64,000 nt of DNA from Siderastrea radians (GCA_964017195.1 OZ024889.1:55947574-56011573), one strand, 5' to 3'. Shown: positions 41,982-55,110, counted from the stretch's first letter. Notes: generated by a model from the sequence alone, not told the origin. Numbers and translations are program-made.

Positions 41982-43684
41982 CAAGTTCAATCGCCTTTGA
42001 CTGGTCATTGAAGAACAATTTACAGATGTAGGCTTTTAATGCATTCAATTTAATGTGCTCACATATCTGAGAGAAACTGAATTGTTGCTTAGCGTGTAGG
42101 CAACATGAAATTACCTTCAACTAAACTTATTGTGAAAAGCGTTAGTCACTCTACTAACACATGGTTTTGAATTCGTGACTACTTTTAACCAGTGAGAATT
42201 AACACTGTCCACCCTGGGGGCAATTTTACTGAACAGCGGCCCTTTTGATTTCTGTTCCTTGAAGAATTGCACGCTTTACACACTGTATTAAGGCTTGTTA
42301 CACTCATTTGGCAGAATGTCGCAAAGAAGGGAACTAATTTGTTTAAGCCCTCGATAGAGAATAAAATGTAAGTTACTCACCTTGAAATCGGTTAGTCCGT
42401 TTACAACCATCTTGAATCGAACAATTATCCACCATCTTTACTATCAACTTCCACTGAAGCAATTTGGGTTGAGCCTCACTTATCGTAAGCGAAAGTAGTC
42501 CAAAAGAATCGTGTAATAAACCATTTTCGCGTATGATAAACTTGCAACTCTTGGCACCTTGATCAACGTAATTTGAAAATGGCCGCCTCACCGGTAAGAC
42601 AGCCATGCGACCGGGCCGCTTTCAAGAGGTCATGTGTCTTACAACCGCACGCTTGAAAATTGCAGGCGCGCGTAAACAGTGACCAGTGATTCTTTCCTGG
42701 AGTGTTCGGACTGTTTGTATTTGGTGGCTATCGCCGTGTCGTTTATGTACGCCAGAAAGGAAAACATGGATAGTTTTTTTATTCCAGTGGTTGAAGAGTT
42801 GTAGTATTCGATGCAGAGCTACCTTCTCTTCATAAAGGTACAGTATTAATCTTTAATTTCTTGAACAGATTCTAAACTATGTCTTATGCAGTTGGACGCC
42901 ATTGGGCCATTCCATTTCATGTATGCACCCCCACTAAAAAAGGGAGATGTTTTTGAGAGATCAAAGGAACCGACATAGCTACTCCTTCATAAATGACTTT
43001 TGAAACCCCCTCCCTTCCCTTTAGGATTTCCCTGTACCTCAATGGGAGTGGGGGGGGGGGGGGGGGGAGTTGCAGACATTACATGGAATGGCCCATTTTG
43101 TGTCGACAGAAAAGCCGAGTATGGCACCCACACATAAACATCCTGTGAAAAAAAGGAGCTTCATTTGAAACATATTCAAATTTTAATAATGAGTTAGACT
43201 TTTAGAGGAATATAGAATATAATTCGGAGATATCGACTTTTCTTGCCATTGAATAGGTTGAAAAAAAGAATTATTTGTATGCTCGAGTTTATACAGCTTT
43301 ATATCATCAAGGAGCACTCTCGTTCTGCAACCAGTTCAGAAACGATCTTTACAACAGCTCGCTTTGTATACAGTGCAGCAGCACAAACACTAATATTAAT
43401 CAAACTGTTACTCAGTCAAAAGATTGGGTACAGCTGACCCTGTGGTCGACAAGCAAAAAATTAAGAATATCTGACCCCATTTGCATGTCATTGAATAAGA
43501 ATGGTCTCTTTTGTTCATATTCAAAACATTGATGCACTTGTAAATAAGTGGCTGGGGGTTCTTAAATCCCTTCCTCGACATTACCTACTGTTGTATTCAT
43601 TTTCTTTACTAACATGAAATCCACAAGAAAGTGAAGTTATTAGAGTGAAATAATCACAAGTCCTGTCATCAATTACGTGATACG
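41982..43684. repeat. 1.70-kb tandem duplication, unit 1
   Basis: It starts CAAGTTCAATCGCCTTTGAC and ends TTACGTGATACG. Unit 2 follows directly at 43685. As far as I compared them, the only length difference is a G homopolymer near 43050 (five bases longer here). The unit contains a candidate first exon on the minus strand and CpG-bearing promoter-like DNA near 42600. Confidence 0.92.
42373..42606 (-). CDS. Candidate first exon of an unrecognised gene (copy 1)
   Basis: 78-codon frame from an ATG in good context (GCATGG), protein-like composition (MAVLPVRRPFSNYVDQG at the start, CSIQDGCKRTNRFQ at the end), running into a consensus donor CAAG|GTGAGT at 42380/42379. On the opposite strand an ATGGCCGCC start is also present, as in bidirectional CpG promoters. 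I cannot identify the protein and found no clear next exon. Confidence 0.35.
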   Translation of the reverse strand: MAVLPVRRPFSNYVDQGAKSCKFIIRENGLLHDSFGLLSLTISEAQPKLLQWKLIVKMVDNCSIQDGCKRTNRFQGE

Positions 43685-45382
43685 CAAGTTCAATCGCCTT
43701 TGACTGGTCATTGAAGAACAATTTACAGATGTAGGCTTTTAATGCATTCAATTTAATGTGCTCACATATCTGAGAGAAACTGAATTGTTGCTTAGCGTGT
43801 AGGCAACATGAAATTACCTTCAACTAAACTTATTGTGAAAAGCGTTAGTCACTCTACTAACACATGGTTTTGAATTCGTGACTACTTTTAACCAGTGAGA
43901 ATTAACACTGTCCACCCTGGGGGCAATTTTACTGAACAGCGGCCCTTTTGATTTCTGTTCCTTGAAGAATTGCACGCTTTACACACTGTATTAAGGCTTG
44001 TTACACTCATTTGGCAGAATGTCGCAAAGAAGGGAACTAATTTGTTTAAGCCCTCGATAGAGAATAAAATGTAAGTTACTCACCTTGAAATCGGTTAGTC
44101 CGTTTACAACCATCTTGAATCGAACAATTATCCACCATCTTTACTATCAACTTCCACTGAAGCAATTTGGGTTGAGCCTCACTTATCGTAAGCGAAAGTA
44201 GTCCAAAAGAATCGTGTAATAAACCATTTTCGCGTATGATAAACTTGCAACTCTTGGCACCTTGATCAACGTAATTTGAAAATGGCCGCCTCACCGGTAA
44301 GACAGCCATGCGACCGGGCCGCTTTCAAGAGGTCATGTGTCTTACAACCGCACGCTTGAAAATTGCAGGCGCGCGTAAACAGTGACCAGTGATTCTTTCC
44401 TGGAGTGTTCGGACTGTTTGTATTTGGTGGCTATCGCCGTGTCGTTTATGTACGCCAGAAAGGAAAACATGGATAGTTTTTTTATTCCAGTGGTTGAAGA
44501 GTTGTAGTATTCGATGCAGAGCTACCTTCTCTTCATAAAGGTACAGTATTAATCTTTAATTTCTTGAACAGATTCTAAACTATGTCTTATGCAGTTGGAC
44601 GCCATTGGGCCATTCCATTTCATGTATGCACCCCCACTAAAAAAGGGAGATGTTTTTGAGAGATCAAAGGAACCGACATAGCTACTCCTTCATAAATGAC
44701 TTTTGAAACCCCCTCCCTTCCCTTTAGGATTTCCCTGTACCTCAATGGGAGTGGGGGGGGGGGGAGTTGCAGACATTACATGGAATGGCCCATTTTGTGT
44801 CGACAGAAAAGCCGAGTATGGCACCCACACATAAACATCCTGTGAAAAAAAGGAGCTTCATTTGAAACATATTCAAATTTTAATAATGAGTTAGACTTTT
44901 AGAGGAATATAGAATATAATTCGGAGATATCGACTTTTCTTGCCATTGAATAGGTTGAAAAAAAGAATTATTTGTATGCTCGAGTTTATACAGCTTTATA
45001 TCATCAAGGAGCACTCTCGTTCTGCAACCAGTTCAGAAACGATCTTTACAACAGCTCGCTTTGTATACAGTGCAGCAGCACAAACACTAATATTAATCAA
45101 ACTGTTACTCAGTCAAAAGATTGGGTACAGCTGACCCTGTGGTCGACAAGCAAAAAATTAAGAATATCTGACCCCATTTGCATGTCATTGAATAAGAATG
45201 GTCTCTTTTGTTCATATTCAAAACATTGATGCACTTGTAAATAAGTGGCTGGGGGTTCTTAAATCCCTTCCTCGACATTACCTACTGTTGTATTCATTTT
45301 CTTTACTAACATGAAATCCACAAGAAAGTGAAGTTATTAGAGTGAAATAATCACAAGTCCTGTCATCAATTACGTGATACGC
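43685..45382. repeat. 1.70-kb tandem duplication, unit 2
   Basis: Near-identical to unit 1, 1698 against 1703 bases. The sequence beyond 45382 (CTCTTAAAAGTCG) is unique. Confidence 0.92.
44076..44309 (-). CDS. Candidate first exon (copy 2, duplicated)
   Basis: Identical predicted protein and donor to the frame at 42373-42606, because it lies in the second duplication unit. Confidence 0.33.
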   Translation of the reverse strand: MAVLPVRRPFSNYVDQGAKSCKFIIRENGLLHDSFGLLSLTISEAQPKLLQWKLIVKMVDNCSIQDGCKRTNRFQGE

Positions 45383-46479
45383 TCTTAAAAGTCGTTGTTG
45401 TGTAATTGTCTCCTAATAATAATATGTACTTATTGACTGAGTGGGAGGGCTGGATGGGAAAGTATTTGGCTCTAGCGCATGGAATACGGGCAGAGTAGTT
45501 CCATGCGCCATGACCAAGATCCAAATATTTTGCCGTCCGGCCTGACCTAACTTACAGCGTAGTCAAGAAGTATTTTATCATACCACCATTTTAAGGCTGA
45601 ATTTGATTAGAAAGTTACGGAAAGGTCTTGATAAATACTAAATGAAGGAAGACTTGTGTGCACACTATAGTAATCAGGTGACAATGTGTGCGGAGCTGGA
45701 CAGCTCTTCTGGACCAGCTCACACCAACCTACATGTATCTGCCCCTACACACATCATCTCCTGAGTATGTTTTCAATATAATTGCATGAGTGAGGTCGTA
45801 CGGTGGTATGATAGTAGTATTTATTTGAAGGCATCATTTCATGACTTCTCGTTTACTTTTATTTTATTCTTTATTTTCAGAGGTAAATTTCAACTGGCAA
45901 AGGAAGAGGACATTGTGGAAAAAAGTGTTCTTTCTCAAAGGGAACTCTGCAAATCCATGCCTAGTACACTGCCTAACTTCAGTGGAGTGTGGTTGAAGCT
46001 GTGTCATGAACAATATTTTTTTTAAGATACTTTATAGTTACTTGTGTCATGGACAATTTTTAAGGATATACTTTTTTTGTAAACAGAAAATAGTAGCATA
46101 ATAAGATGCTTTTGCTGCTTTGGTACATGTATGTATTCATCCTTTATTCAGTTGGTGTCCTCAATTCAACAAGCGAACTAACACATAATTTACACAAGGA
46201 ATTTATTTATTTATTAATTTTTGAGTCATGTATGTACCTTTCAATTTTGTTTGCCTGACCTGTCCTCAAAGGTTCAGGAATACCTCAATGTTTAGAAAAC
46301 AAGTTAAGACTTGTTTGACTGTGTGATACATTAAATGTCCTTTTTATAACTTCCTGGAAGTTCCAAAGACATTTTACTGAAATATCCTCAACTTGAAGTC
46401 TGTCAAGTATTTAAGTCAGGGACTTAAAGTTGCTATTCCAAGTAAATTGCCAATATTTCTCATATTTAATTTAGTCATT
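45383..46479. other. Mostly non-coding; one exon-like frame
   Basis: A plus-strand frame after a TTATTTTCAG acceptor (45871-45880) reads GKFQLAKEEDIVEKSVL and ends at 46025. It is exon-like in composition but has no partner that I can join. The rest holds AT-rich DNA. Confidence 0.25.
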
Positions 46480-46770
46480 CCTATTTATTCTCATAAATTC
46501 CCAACCATTTTTATTAGCCCAAGCCATTTAATTTAGCCATTCCCATATATTCTCAGACATTCCCAAGCCCTTTCATTATCAGTTTTGGTATTATTGGGAA
46601 TTCCTAGGAATTTCTAATAATTCCAAGTACAGTTTTAACACATTGCCATATATTCCCAGAAATTCCAAGCTTTTATGTTTTTCCTAATTTGCATGTCTTG
46701 GAATCGTTTGGAATTCCTAGGAATTCTTAAGAATTCCTAGGAATTCCATCTTTTCTGGGAATTCAGTTTA
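46480..46770. repeat. GGAATTCC-rich array, right
   Basis: Mirror of 36110-36440: ATTCCCAANN words first, then GGAATTCCTAGGAATT words near 46595 and 46710-46745. Confidence 0.7.
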
Positions 46771-49700
46771 AAGCTAGCACAGGTCTGCAACACAAACAGA
46801 GGATGGTAAGCCTGTGAGACAACTGGAAGCGTAGCTACATTATCACTGGCCTGTTCGCGCATGCAGAAGCACTTTTCGATGCAATTTCAGCTATTATAGT
46901 TTGCAGCTTGATTACTCACACGATTCTTGTGGTAAAACAACGATCGCAGAGCCGACTACTATTTATTTAAATTTCAGCTTCAATCAGCGACTTGGTGTCA
47001 TGATATGTTCCTCGTTCCCTTTTCTTCCCAATAGTGTTATATTCGCTGATATTGCGTTTTGACTGACACCATTAAGCGTCGTCATTCAGTGTTTTCTTAT
47101 GATCGGCGAGTACTGAGAACCTAAAACCTTAACAAATATTCGGACCTCTACCATAACGAATTAAACACAAGCGTAGCAATTTCCCCTCGGTACATGCGTG
47201 GGTCAGATTGCAGTGCTAAGTTTGGTTTGCTCCTTAGTAATCATAAGCGAAATGGAAAATCGAATTTTTGATCGCAAAAACAAAAGCCAACAACTTAAAG
47301 GAACGCAACCCTAGTTGTTCCCAGCCTATTTAAATATTCTGAGCTCCTATCTTTAGCAGAGCGTTGAAATTTAACAATTGTGTACTAAAGAGCAGAGAAC
47401 TGACTGATCCATGGCAGGTACATTATTTTCAGTTGATTTTGGGCTCCTTGATATGGCTCAGATCCAGGTAGTGGGAAATCGATTCAATGTTTCAAATGAA
47501 TATCCGGGTATTTCCTTTAAATATAAACTTGTGATAACACACTCAGGATAGAGGAGTGCGCGTTTAGTTGAAGGAAATCAAGGAATTTGAGCGATACCGT
47601 GTACTTTCCGGCGAAGCTGCATTTTAAGAGAAAATATAATAAAGAGTGATAGTGGAAAGAAAGCAAAAATTGGCTACGTAGGGCGCGGTGCAAAGAAGTA
47701 GACTAAACTGTATTAAAAAGCTACACGCATGGTTTGTCCTCCCGTTGCGCTTTGGTCAGCCGGTTATTCAGTTGCAGGTATGATCCAAGTGTCCATATTG
47801 TTAGTATTATTATAAAAGACTTTAGTAAAGTTACCTTTGCACTTGAACTTTCCAGAAACTTCCCTTTGATGAATTGTAGATCTGCGATGTTATCAATGCG
47901 AAGTGGACAAATCAACTAATTTCCTCGCTTGCACGATTTTCATTTCAGATTTAAATGATAATGACAGGAGGAGAAACAATCAACGGGTTTGATTTATAGT
48001 CTGTCTAACTGTTAGGAGTTAATTGTTGGAGTAAGGCACCGATTTTCTTCCAAAAGCCTTTATTAGAGACGATTTAGAGGATGCATTAAAACAAACCAGT
48101 CATTTTAGCAATGGATTCTCCGCTCACCCTATCGGATAGATATCGCTACAGGCAATTTCCATGTTTTGAGCTTCCATAAATTTAAATAAACTGGCTATAA
48201 CCTTTCAATTGATACGCTCCGTTAACCGCAAGAGGTATTTATTTTGTTATTCCTCGCAAACCGTTCTAATAGTCTGCAGTCTTGATTGATAGTACACATG
48301 TATGTGATCAAAGTATTGAAAAAACAACCAATGCATAAAGCAGAAAAGTGATTTTTGACTTTCTATGTCGCCGCTCAGGTCCATTTTTTTTTTAATTTTC
48401 CAGAGTCTTTTGGCGAAATTTCTTCTTAAGTGCTTATTGATCTTGAAACGTCGTGATACGTAAAGGTACATGGAGGCAGAGTAAATACCTCCGCGGACCA
48501 CGTTAACGCCCTTGTAAACAACAAAAGAGCTTGTCATTGATTCTCATAAGTGGGAAAGGTATAAGAGTAAAATTGCTAACAAATGTTCTTTGTTTTTTAC
48601 TGATGCCATCCTTACGATAACAAGTAGTTACATAGCTACATAGTTTATGTAGAGTAGAAAACGCTGAGGTAAATTGAGTGTCTTGGACTCGCTTGAGTAA
48701 CTCAAACTGGCCGTTAGATCTAAAATTGTGGGGATAATTTAAGCAATAAGCCTTAAAATGAATTTATTTCGTTATGCTCCGTTAATCCTGCACGCAAACG
48801 ACTCTTCCCCTTTCTTCCCTGCGTAAGCAAGGTCCCGTATGCACGCCATCCATTTAAATAAATTGTCTGCAACCTGGACAATCGAAAGCGCTCAGAGAAA
48901 CAATATATACTAACAAAGCAGAAAAGTAAACTGACCAATGAAGAACCACTTCTTCAGGTTCAGCCATTGTGACTTACTGTTTAATCACTCACGCGATTCT
49001 TATATATAATATGAAACAAGTATACTTTAACTAATAAAGATCCCGAGGCGGCTACTTTGTTATGTAAATTTCAGATTCATTACGATTTGGAGTCACGCTG
49101 TGTCTCAGTTTAATTTAAAGTTTTCCCCTCAGGAGATATAAATGAGCCTTAAAAACAGAGCTGTCTTTTTCGTTGCAAAGTCGTCAGATCGTTGAAAACT
49201 GGTGGCAGTATACTTCAATGGTAAATTAAATTGACATTTCTTTTACCTCACTGTCTCTTTTAGTTTATATCGGGTCATGCCGGCTTACACTAGGATACAT
49301 TTTGTGCATTTTTGTCATAGTTCTGAAAAAAAATGGAGCAAAATTGGTTAAGTCAAGTGCAACCTCGCTTTCTGGGCGAACAGCCACAAAATCTTCAAGA
49401 AAGCCGTTGTCCTTATGATTGGTTGGATTTGCATGTGCGATGGTTTTGTTTTGTTTTTGTTTTTGTTTTTTTTCTCAGAAAAATAACCGTAAAAACATGT
49501 GCAACCACGTCTAGTGAAACTGAAAAAAATTTGGTCGAACAGACCAAAATTCAAAAGTGCCGTTTTCCCGCCTTGAAGCTGGAAAAAATTTGAAACCTTC
49601 CGGGAAGGACAACAGCAACACATGACAATGATGGGCCAATTTGTTGGAGCTATGACGCAGTTCTTGAATAAGATCTCCGAGAAATAACTGACTGAGATTA

Positions 49701-50028
49701 CTAGATTGTACCAGTGAAGTATTCAGTGATGACTCAGTTTAATCAGCACGGTCAGTTTTAACTGCGTAGGTTTAATGTGTCAGTGTCAGGCATTTGTTTG
49801 GTTCTAAAGGGAAATGCTTGATTTGTTACAGTTTCCTTTAAAATTTCCATTATTTTGAAAGCAAGGAGTCGCAAGTTTTAACCTAAAGAACAATGTTTTC
49901 TATGAAAATGATTAAAACACATTGCGTGAACATTAGATACTAATTCAAGATGAATTATAATCTGCATGTTCGCTGATAAAGCCAAAGACATTGACCAAAC
50001 GATTTATGTGTATTGCAGTTTTATTCGT
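46771..50028. other. Non-coding, no recognised gene
   Basis: 3.2 kb with short frames (longest 96 codons on the minus strand at 48537-48247, unrecognised). A loosely repeated segment (GCTCCGTTAA ... AAAGCAGAAAAGT) occurs near 48215-48345 and 48775-48927, suggesting an old duplication. Confidence 0.35.
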
Positions 50029-51242
50029 TTAAAACTCTGTAGTTTTCACTGCCAACAGAAACGGGATACATGAGATTAAATATTTATGAATGTAATATAC
50101 ATGACGTTTGAAAAATAAAACTAGAAGAGATTCCTTTAGGATGTCTCTGATTTCTTCTCCATCCCATAAAACATGTTCGTTGTTGATACGTTCGCTGCAG
50201 TTGACATCAGGATTTCCATCGTCATCCCAATTGCCTCCCATTTTAATGAAAAAGTTGTGCAATACAGCACAAGCAATAGGGCTCTTGACAGATAACTTTA
50301 AGTCACTATCAAGAGGCTTTTGTAGTATTCGTCACCGTAATTTTAGGCACCCAAACGCGCACTTTATGTTATCTCTTGCACTAGATAGCTCATGGTTGAA
50401 ATTTATTTCGCTCATGTCTCTCGTAGCCTCTGAAAATGGCTTTTGCAGCCAAGGAGATATCGGGTAAGCACTATCGCCTAATAAATATGGACCAATTTCG
50501 TGGCCATTCACATCAATGACGGGGCCAGTGCGAATGTTTCCTTGCTCAGCTCTCTGATACAAAGTACTGTTGCGTAATATGCGAGCGTCATGCATACTTC
50601 CCGGATAGCCATCGGAGCTACTTCCTGGATTGCAAAGTCATGTTGCTGATATCTGCTAAAGTAATCGACTGCACTTTCACGAGGGGCATTTATATGTACG
50701 TGGTTCCATCGACTGCTCCAACAATGTTTGCCAGTTGCGATAGGTGTCTAAATGTCTCTATACAAGCTGCTGTTTCTCCCTCTGTTTCTGGAAAATGTAT
50801 ATATTCGTCTTTCAATTCAAATAAAGTCCCAAAGACGTCTAAAACAGGTTCAATTACAGTAGCTTTACCGACGTTAAATAGAGGTCCAATGCTGACATAT
50901 GAATTGCCGTGCGCTAGCCGATAAATTACTAAAGCTAAAACCTTTTCTGGTGGTATACAGTTCCTAAAGAGCGTGTTTTGTCAGGTTATCCATGGCCCCA
51001 TGGATACCTAAAAGAGTCTGAAAGGTGTTCTTATCCATTCTCAGCTGGTGGCGAAAGTAATCTTCTGAAATTATTTTGTCGTGGAAATGTATTTGAGCTG
51101 GTGGCGAAAGTAGGTGGCGACTCAGCTGGCCACTCAGCTGGTGGCGAAAGTAATCTTCTGAAATTATTTTGTCGTGGAAATGTATTTGAAACCATGACTC
51201 TGCGGGACGCGGTAATGTCCATAACCATGAAGGATTTCGCAA
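50029..51242 (-). pseudogene. PIF/Harbinger transposase (HARBI1-like), inactive
   Basis: Minus-strand pieces match a DDE_Tnp_4 transposase in order. The N-terminal part is WFQIHFHDKIISEDYFRHQL. The middle has VGAVDGTTY (first catalytic Asp, about 50700), HDARILRNS (second Asp) and LLGDSAYP. Then comes SSARDNIKCAFGCLK, where the usual catalytic Glu is Lys, and a C-terminal VLHNFFIKMG. The gene is broken by frameshifts around 50595-50700 and by a TGA near 50330 where the family has Trp. An internal tandem duplication near 51040-51185 repeats the FHDKIISEDYFRHQL part. Terminal inverted repeats were not located. Confidence 0.85.
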
Positions 51243-52792
51243 ACGAAGTCTGTTGCTGAACTAAAATCTGCGTCTTCTGAAAACAGCACCTACACGAAGA
51301 AAAGCCTGCTGATAGTGCAACATCATCATCAAAAGCGCGATTGAGTTTTGTTGAGCCTGAATTTGAAAATTAAACAAAAACCCCAAAGCGTGAAACGAAA
51401 AAAAAATTATATGATTTCGGTCCATGTTTTTAAGTAAGCCTCGCCCTCTGGTGTGGTAAAAAACAACTCTCTGCGTGGGTTTTTGGATTGACCTAATGCA
51501 ATTCATTAGGCCGTTTTCAAAAATTGGAACATCCTAAATTTTTGTCAAAATTTTAGCGCCAAAAAACAGGAAAACAAAATTTAAATTGGTCTAGTGCAAC
51601 CCGGCCCTTAGAGTACGCCAATCCGGCGAGACCATCTGAAACCTATCAGGATCAAAAACTAGTTGAGCGATGACCGCTAAAGGACAAAGACGCAGGGCTA
51701 ACAACTATTTTATCTGCCAAAAGTACTCTAGTCTCTTTTAGAAAAGCTGGTTACAATTGCGCCTTTTTTTAAAATACAAAATAGACTAGACAATGGCTTA
51801 AACGAAGCCTTTGATAGCAACTATCTATACTAAATTTCAGCATAGCCCTTATTGTGAAGCAGAGTTGTTTTTCGCCATTCTATAGATAGCGGCATATATT
51901 CAGGCGCGATTAATAGCTTCATGTATAACAACAACGACGAGATAATTCCTGTTTGAGGGTGTAGGAAATTGCCATATAGCAAGGGGTTGAGAGGTGTTTA
52001 TATTCCCATTTGTGATATCAAGAAAAATAAAAAACAACAAGAGAAATAAAGATTAAGACTTTACCTCATTGTGTAAGTATTGCAAAAAAATCTCTTTCTG
52101 TCCAAGATTATATTTAACCTACAAGACAACATACATCAAACCTATTTCTTTCATCGTACCATTAGAACAGTTTGTTTCAAAAGCTTTAATCTTACAACAA
52201 TAAATCTTTTGAGTTGAATATTAATTTATTAATTGACGCCTTTAATTATCCGGCGGGGACCACGCTCCTATAAGATTTTTCTTGAATTTTTCCAAGACGA
52301 TTTTCATCAACACCTGTTGTTTTCAGTAGCTGTACGCATATTCCTTGGACACATTTTGACCCAATTTTGGTGCGAAGCGGTTGCCATGTTTACAAGGATG
52401 ACGTCATAAGTAGCAGGTGGAAGAGCCATTTTTAAATAAAAATGTGTGTTTTTGACCTTTCCTTGGTGAAAAAAGCACATTAAAAAACTGTTCACAAAAA
52501 GTAGCAAAAGCGTTTAATTTAACACATTTTAACTGTTTAGCATGAAAATGTTCAATTTTCCCTTTCCTTGACAATTACTAATCTTGAATGACGTCACAGG
52601 CCCCCAGCACCACAACAATTCATAATGTATACTTCATCTTGTACAGCACTTCCTATCAAGCTTCCTATCAAAGGCAAAATCTTTTCGAAATATTCAACAC
52701 AGCAAAAATCAAGGGAGGAGTTCCATTAACGCCCCGCCCTCCCCTCCCCTTGTACCACGGTGGGAGTGTGACTTGGATGGTACGTCCTAGAG
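51243..52792. other. Non-coding spacer, GPCR 3' flank
   Basis: No gene recognised. On the minus strand this includes the GPCR 3' UTR region. Confidence 0.35.
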
Positions 52793-53722
52793 TTAATTCT
52801 TATTCTGTTTTGTAACAAGAGAAATCATCGCTTTACGGATCTCCTTGCTTCTCCAACAGTAAATTATTGGATTATAAAGTGAATTTAGCATGAAAGTAGA
52901 AAAGACAATAGGTCTCACAATACGTCGAGTTTTAAGTGGTAAATCGTTTGAAAATAATGAAGTGAATAACGCACCTGGTAAATAAGACAAAAACAGAAAA
53001 CCTATAATAATGCTGGTCGTTTTCCATGCTTTTTTTTCCGCCAAGAAATTTGCAGCGGCTTCTCCTGAAATCTGCTCCGTTTTGATTTGCTTTTCGTGAC
53101 GTCGAGTGACTAAATAAACTGTGACATGGCAGTAAATAATTACTAACAGGCTAAAAATGATTAAAAATGGAAGAACTAAAAGTGGCAGCAAATTTGTCAC
53201 TTTGAAAAGGGCGTAAGCTCCTGCTACAAACCAGCAAAATGCAACAGCCAAAGCCAACCGAGCCTTCGTAACAATATCGCTGTACCGCAAAGCATGTTTG
53301 AGCCCAATAAAACGTTCAATACTAATTAACACCAAATGGAAAATAGTAGCTAAGATAGAAACAAAAAGTAACGGTTTGGAGATGTTGGCATCGATATTGC
53401 AATAAGTAGTCACCGATCCTCCAGCTAAAGCGAAGATCTCTACTGCTATAGACGTCGGTTGGAGAACAGTTCCTACAAACAGATCAGTTCCTGCCAAGCA
53501 AGCCAGTAGTATTCTATACTTGCTCTGCAAACTCCGTTTTGTTTTCACTGCTACTATCACCAACAGGTTCATCACAACGATAACAGGACAGCTTAACACG
53601 CTGAGAATTATGGATGCCAGGGTAGCAGAGTAGTTTTCTAAGCGGTACTCCTCGTCTTGGAATCGCTCACAGTATAAGTAATCGCTTGGAATTTCGCCCG
53701 TGGAATTCGTTTGGTTCACCAT
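52793..53722 (-). CDS. Class A (rhodopsin-family) G protein-coupled receptor, intronless
   Basis: 309 residues, full length for a compact class A receptor. N terminus with glycosylation sites N3, N6 and N30. Seven spans carry N52 in span 1, LAGTD (D80) in span 2, ERF (136-138, the DRY variant) after span 3, SYLPG (P249) in span 6 and NPIIY (284-288) in span 7, then a short tail. The second extracellular loop is very short and lacks the usual Cys, as in melanocortin and related MECA-group receptors; cnidarians have large lineage-specific sets of such orphan receptors. It acts at the plasma membrane and signals through heterotrimeric G proteins; the ligand is unknown. The start is the first ATG in frame, just before the glycosylated tail. 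Decayed partial copies lie directly upstream (54744 onward). Confidence 0.9.
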   Translation of the reverse strand: MVNQTNSTGEIPSDYLYCERFQDEEYRLENYSATLASIILSVLSCPVIVVMNLLVIVAVKTKRSLQSKYRILLACLAGTDLFVGTVLQPTSIAVEIFALAGGSVTTYCNIDANISKPLLFVSILATIFHLVLISIERFIGLKHALRYSDIVTKARLALAVAFCWFVAGAYALFKVTNLLPLLVLPFLIIFSLLVIIYCHVTVYLVTRRHEKQIKTEQISGEAAANFLAEKKAWKTTSIIIGFLFLSYLPGALFTSLFSNDLPLKTRRIVRPIVFSTFMLNSLYNPIIYCWRSKEIRKAMISLVTKQNKN

Positions 53723-53779
53723 CGTTTTCTTTTATCGATAAAGGAGATCTTTTAGTCGGCTGTTCCGCAATCCTAAACT

Positions 53780-54480
53780 TTCCCTAGCTGAAGATCGTTT
53801 GCAATTAACCTGGCAAGAAGGTTGAGCGGTATTTAACTAGTGGAAGAAATTAACACACTAATACAACGACAAAGACACCGACGCTTAACAAGACCTGCAA
53901 AGATCAAAATAACACCGAAAAATAATAATAATTTAAAATAAATCTCGCGACTTGGCTCAAGGCTTTTTTTTTCTGTTGACTTATTAAGAAAACACGCCAA
54001 ACCGGACAAAAAATAATGTGATGGTTAACGTCAAAGTTGCAAATTCCATCCCAAGTTTCGGTAGATGACTGCAGTTCTCAAAATGCGACTGACTGTTTCG
54101 TAGATATCATTTTCATTGAAATTAGAGGTGGCGGCTTTCATTAATGAAGGATAATGTTTTCCAATCAGCAAGAATTAATCTATTTAATATAGGCGCAGCA
54201 CGCATCTGGAAACTGAACTAACACCTTCATGCATCTATATTTTAATGATTAATGTAGTAGTTTAAGGATCGTTTTTAAGACCAATTATCCAAATTTAATG
54301 TCCGCATAACGTTTACGAAGCAAAGATGTTCATCGTCATTGTACAGTGGCAATGTGCCAATCGGCAGCGTCATTTGTAACAACACTGGCGAAATTATTCA
54401 TGTTTGAGGGTGTGAGAAATTGCCACACGGCAAAGAGTTAAGGGATCAAATGTTTAATCCTTTTTACATTTCAAGTAAAA
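53780..54480. repeat. GPCR upstream block, copy 1
   Basis: DNA upstream of the intact receptor, including AATACAACGACAAAGACACC and GTTTTCCAATCAGCAAGAAT. Diverged copies are at 56180-56880 and, shorter, at 59234-59470. Confidence 0.75.
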
Positions 54481-54743
54481 ACATGAAAATAAAGCTATAA
54501 GCTACAATTTAATATGCAATTACTGCAAAAATAATTATAATAAACGGAAAAAAACTAATTACTCTTTCACTATCAAGATAATATTTAATCTATAGTCATG
54601 CATCAAACACACTTTTGTGGCCTAAAGGAAATACAGTAAATGCCATACCATCAGATAATCTTGCTGGTTTTTATCAGTCTTTTACAAAATCTTCAATATT
54701 TAAGTTTAATGTTAACAAATTGGCCACTTTTTTTTTAAGAACT

Positions 54744-55110
54744 GGCTTAATTCTGATTCTGTTTTGTAACAACATCATTCATTACTTTACGGATCTCCTA
54801 TCTCCTTACCTCCAAAACAGTAAATTATTGGCGATAAAAAGCGCGAAACCAGAAAGTCAACAGGACGCACAATAAGTCGAGTTTGAAATGGTAAGTCACT
54901 TAAAAAACCGAAGCAAAAACGCACCCGTTGTAATAACGCTGGTCATATTCTATTTCTTTTCCTCCAAGAAATCAGTTGATGCGGCTTCTCCTGAAAGCTG
55001 TTTTGTTTTTTGTTTTTTCCGTGAAATCGAGTGACTAAATAACCTGAGATATGACAGAAAACAATTGCTAACAGGCTAGAAATGATTTAAAACGAAATAA
55101 CGAAATTTAA
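54744..55110 (-). pseudogene. GPCR pseudogene, 3' fragment (copy 2)
   Basis: Follows the end of the intact receptor (TTCTGTTTTGTAACAA, ACTTTACGGATCTCC and CAGTAAATTATTGG), with deletions, through the region encoding span 5, then breaks off at an inserted element. It has stops and frameshifts throughout. Confidence 0.8.
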
